Below are positions 4,905 through 5,345 of a DNA stretch of 5,345 bases, piece by piece. A model generated the notes under the pieces. It was given only the letters and a program-made list of their open reading frames with translations. It made no database searches and was not told the origin of the DNA. Each line of letters opens with the position of its first letter. Position 1 is the first letter of the stretch. This DNA comes from Acinetobacter sp. YWS30-1 (lineage in GTDB: Bacteria; Pseudomonadota; Gammaproteobacteria; Pseudomonadales; Moraxellaceae): positions 1 to 5,345 of the forward strand of contig NZ_CP114616.1 of NCBI RefSeq assembly GCF_033558715.1, read 5' to 3'. Position numbers and translations under genes: made by a program.

Positions 4905-4944
4905 AACCTTCTAAAAGTCTACTTAGAGGGTTTCACTTATTCAA
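4905..4944 (-). promoter_or_regulatory. brnTA promoter overlapped by an inverted-repeat operator
   Basis: AACCTTCTAA (4905-4914) and TTAGAGGGTT (4923-4932) form a 10-bp inverted repeat with one mismatch and an 8-bp centre. On the minus strand a -35 TTGAAT (4944-4939), 17-bp spacer and -10 TAGACT (4921-4916) place the -10 between the arms, so a bound BrnA-BrnT complex would block RNA polymerase. This matches the autorepression known for brnTA. Confidence 0.6.
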
Positions 4945-4978
4945 TAACTCATTAATTTAAATGGGTTCTAACATCTAA

Positions 4979-5006
4979 GTTTCGTATAATCGCCATTATG
5001 TTAAAT
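4979..5006 (+). other. pdif site (XerC arm - spacer - XerD arm)
   Basis: XerC arm GTTTCGTATAA (4979-4989) differs from the usual sequence only at its first base. The spacer is TCGCCA (4990-4995) and the XerD arm is TTATGTTAAAT (4996-5006). It forms the left end of the dif module with the membrane-protein gene and separates it from the brnTA operator 46 bp away. Its spacer differs from that of the other site (GGTGTA in the same orientation). Straightforward Xer strand exchange between the two would therefore be disfavoured, which fits a stable arrangement at present. Confidence 0.9.
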
Positions 5007-5076
5007 AGAATCAAAAAACCTCCAATAAAATCGTTATAGTATTATTATTTATTGAGTAGATAAGAGAATTAAATTA

Positions 5077-5345
5077 GTGAAATACTCAAATGAAAAAATA
5101 GTAAAAGCTCTCTTACTTTCTCCTTTACCACTACTTTTTTTCACAGCAGTCCTGTTTATCGTAATGAATCAGGAATACAGCCTATACTCGATTTTAGTGG
5201 TTCTTGTAGGGCACGGTCTTGTCTACTTGGCTTATTGTATTTTGACTGTACCTTTCAGCTTCATATTCTCAATTCTTTTAAATCGTTATAACAGTCTTAA
5301 TTTATTAACTATCTGTATTGCCTCTATAATTATTGCTACTCCATT
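5077..5345 (+). CDS. Four-helix membrane protein of unknown function, first part (continues at base 1 on the circle)
   Basis: I do not recognise this protein. This segment encodes residues 1-89 of a 142-residue protein whose codon 90 spans the end and beginning of the window. GTG is the only sensible start: an in-frame TGA lies at 5053-5055, the ATG at 5090 is out of frame and closes at once, and a Shine-Dalgarno-like AAGAGA (5062-5067) sits 9 nt upstream of the GTG. The full protein has four hydrophobic stretches, at about residues 10-30, 36-68, 74-96 and 112-132. Lysines at the N-terminus, R70 between helices 2 and 3, and a Lys-rich tail predict both ends in the cytoplasm. There is no cleavable signal or known motif. 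The gene is alone between two inverted pdif sites, so it is dif-module cargo. Function unknown; the reading frame is well supported. Confidence 0.85.
   Translation, partial: MKYSNEKIVKALLLSPLPLLFFTAVLFIVMNQEYSLYSILVVLVGHGLVYLAYCILTVPFSFIFSILLNRYNSLNLLTICIASIIIATP

Noticed and set aside
4985..4990. TATAAT formed by the XerC arm plus first spacer base as -10 of the membrane-protein gene
   Set aside because: No acceptable -35 at 16-18 bp. The hexamer is inherent in pdif sequence, so its presence is not evidence of a promoter.

Overview
The window reads as one complete small circular plasmid of 5345 bp, cut open inside a gene. The reading frame that opens with GTG at 5077 is still open at base 5345. 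It continues in frame from base 1 to a stop at 158-160, giving a coherent 142-residue four-helix membrane protein. The host is most likely Acinetobacter or a close Moraxellaceae relative. The evidence is the AT-rich sequence, a Rep_3 initiator with iterons, two 28-bp XerC/XerD 'pdif' sites of the type scattered over Acinetobacter plasmids, a MOBQ mobilization cassette and a brnT-brnA pair. No resistance, transposase or partition gene is present.

Layout around the circle. (1) 4979 to 220 across the junction is a 587-bp dif module: two oppositely oriented pdif sites enclose only the unknown membrane-protein gene. (2) 221-876 has no protein gene. It holds a terminator (267-296), a second terminator (535-571), a large branched inverted-repeat element (598-668), tandem palindromes (699-718) and four iterons (765-856). 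Together these look like the replication origin and control region. (3) 879-1923 is the rep gene, with an inverted-repeat operator ahead of it made of opposed iteron ends. (4) 1913-3817 is the mobilization block: mobC runs leftward, mobA (relaxase) and a translationally coupled membrane protein run rightward, and an RSF1010-like oriT lies between the divergent genes. (5) 3824-4243 is a predicted lipoprotein of unknown role on the minus strand. (6) 4379-4944 is the brnT-brnA toxin-antitoxin operon on the minus strand, with a promoter overlapped by an inverted repeat.

How the parts work together: Rep binds the iterons to start replication and probably represses itself at the operator. The relaxase with MobC nicks oriT on the minus strand, so the plasmid can be carried by another element's transfer machinery. 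It has no mating-pair genes of its own. BrnTA should retain the plasmid in the population. The pdif sites let host XerCD gain or lose modules. The two least understood genes, the membrane protein in the dif module and the lipoprotein, are the candidates for undescribed biology.
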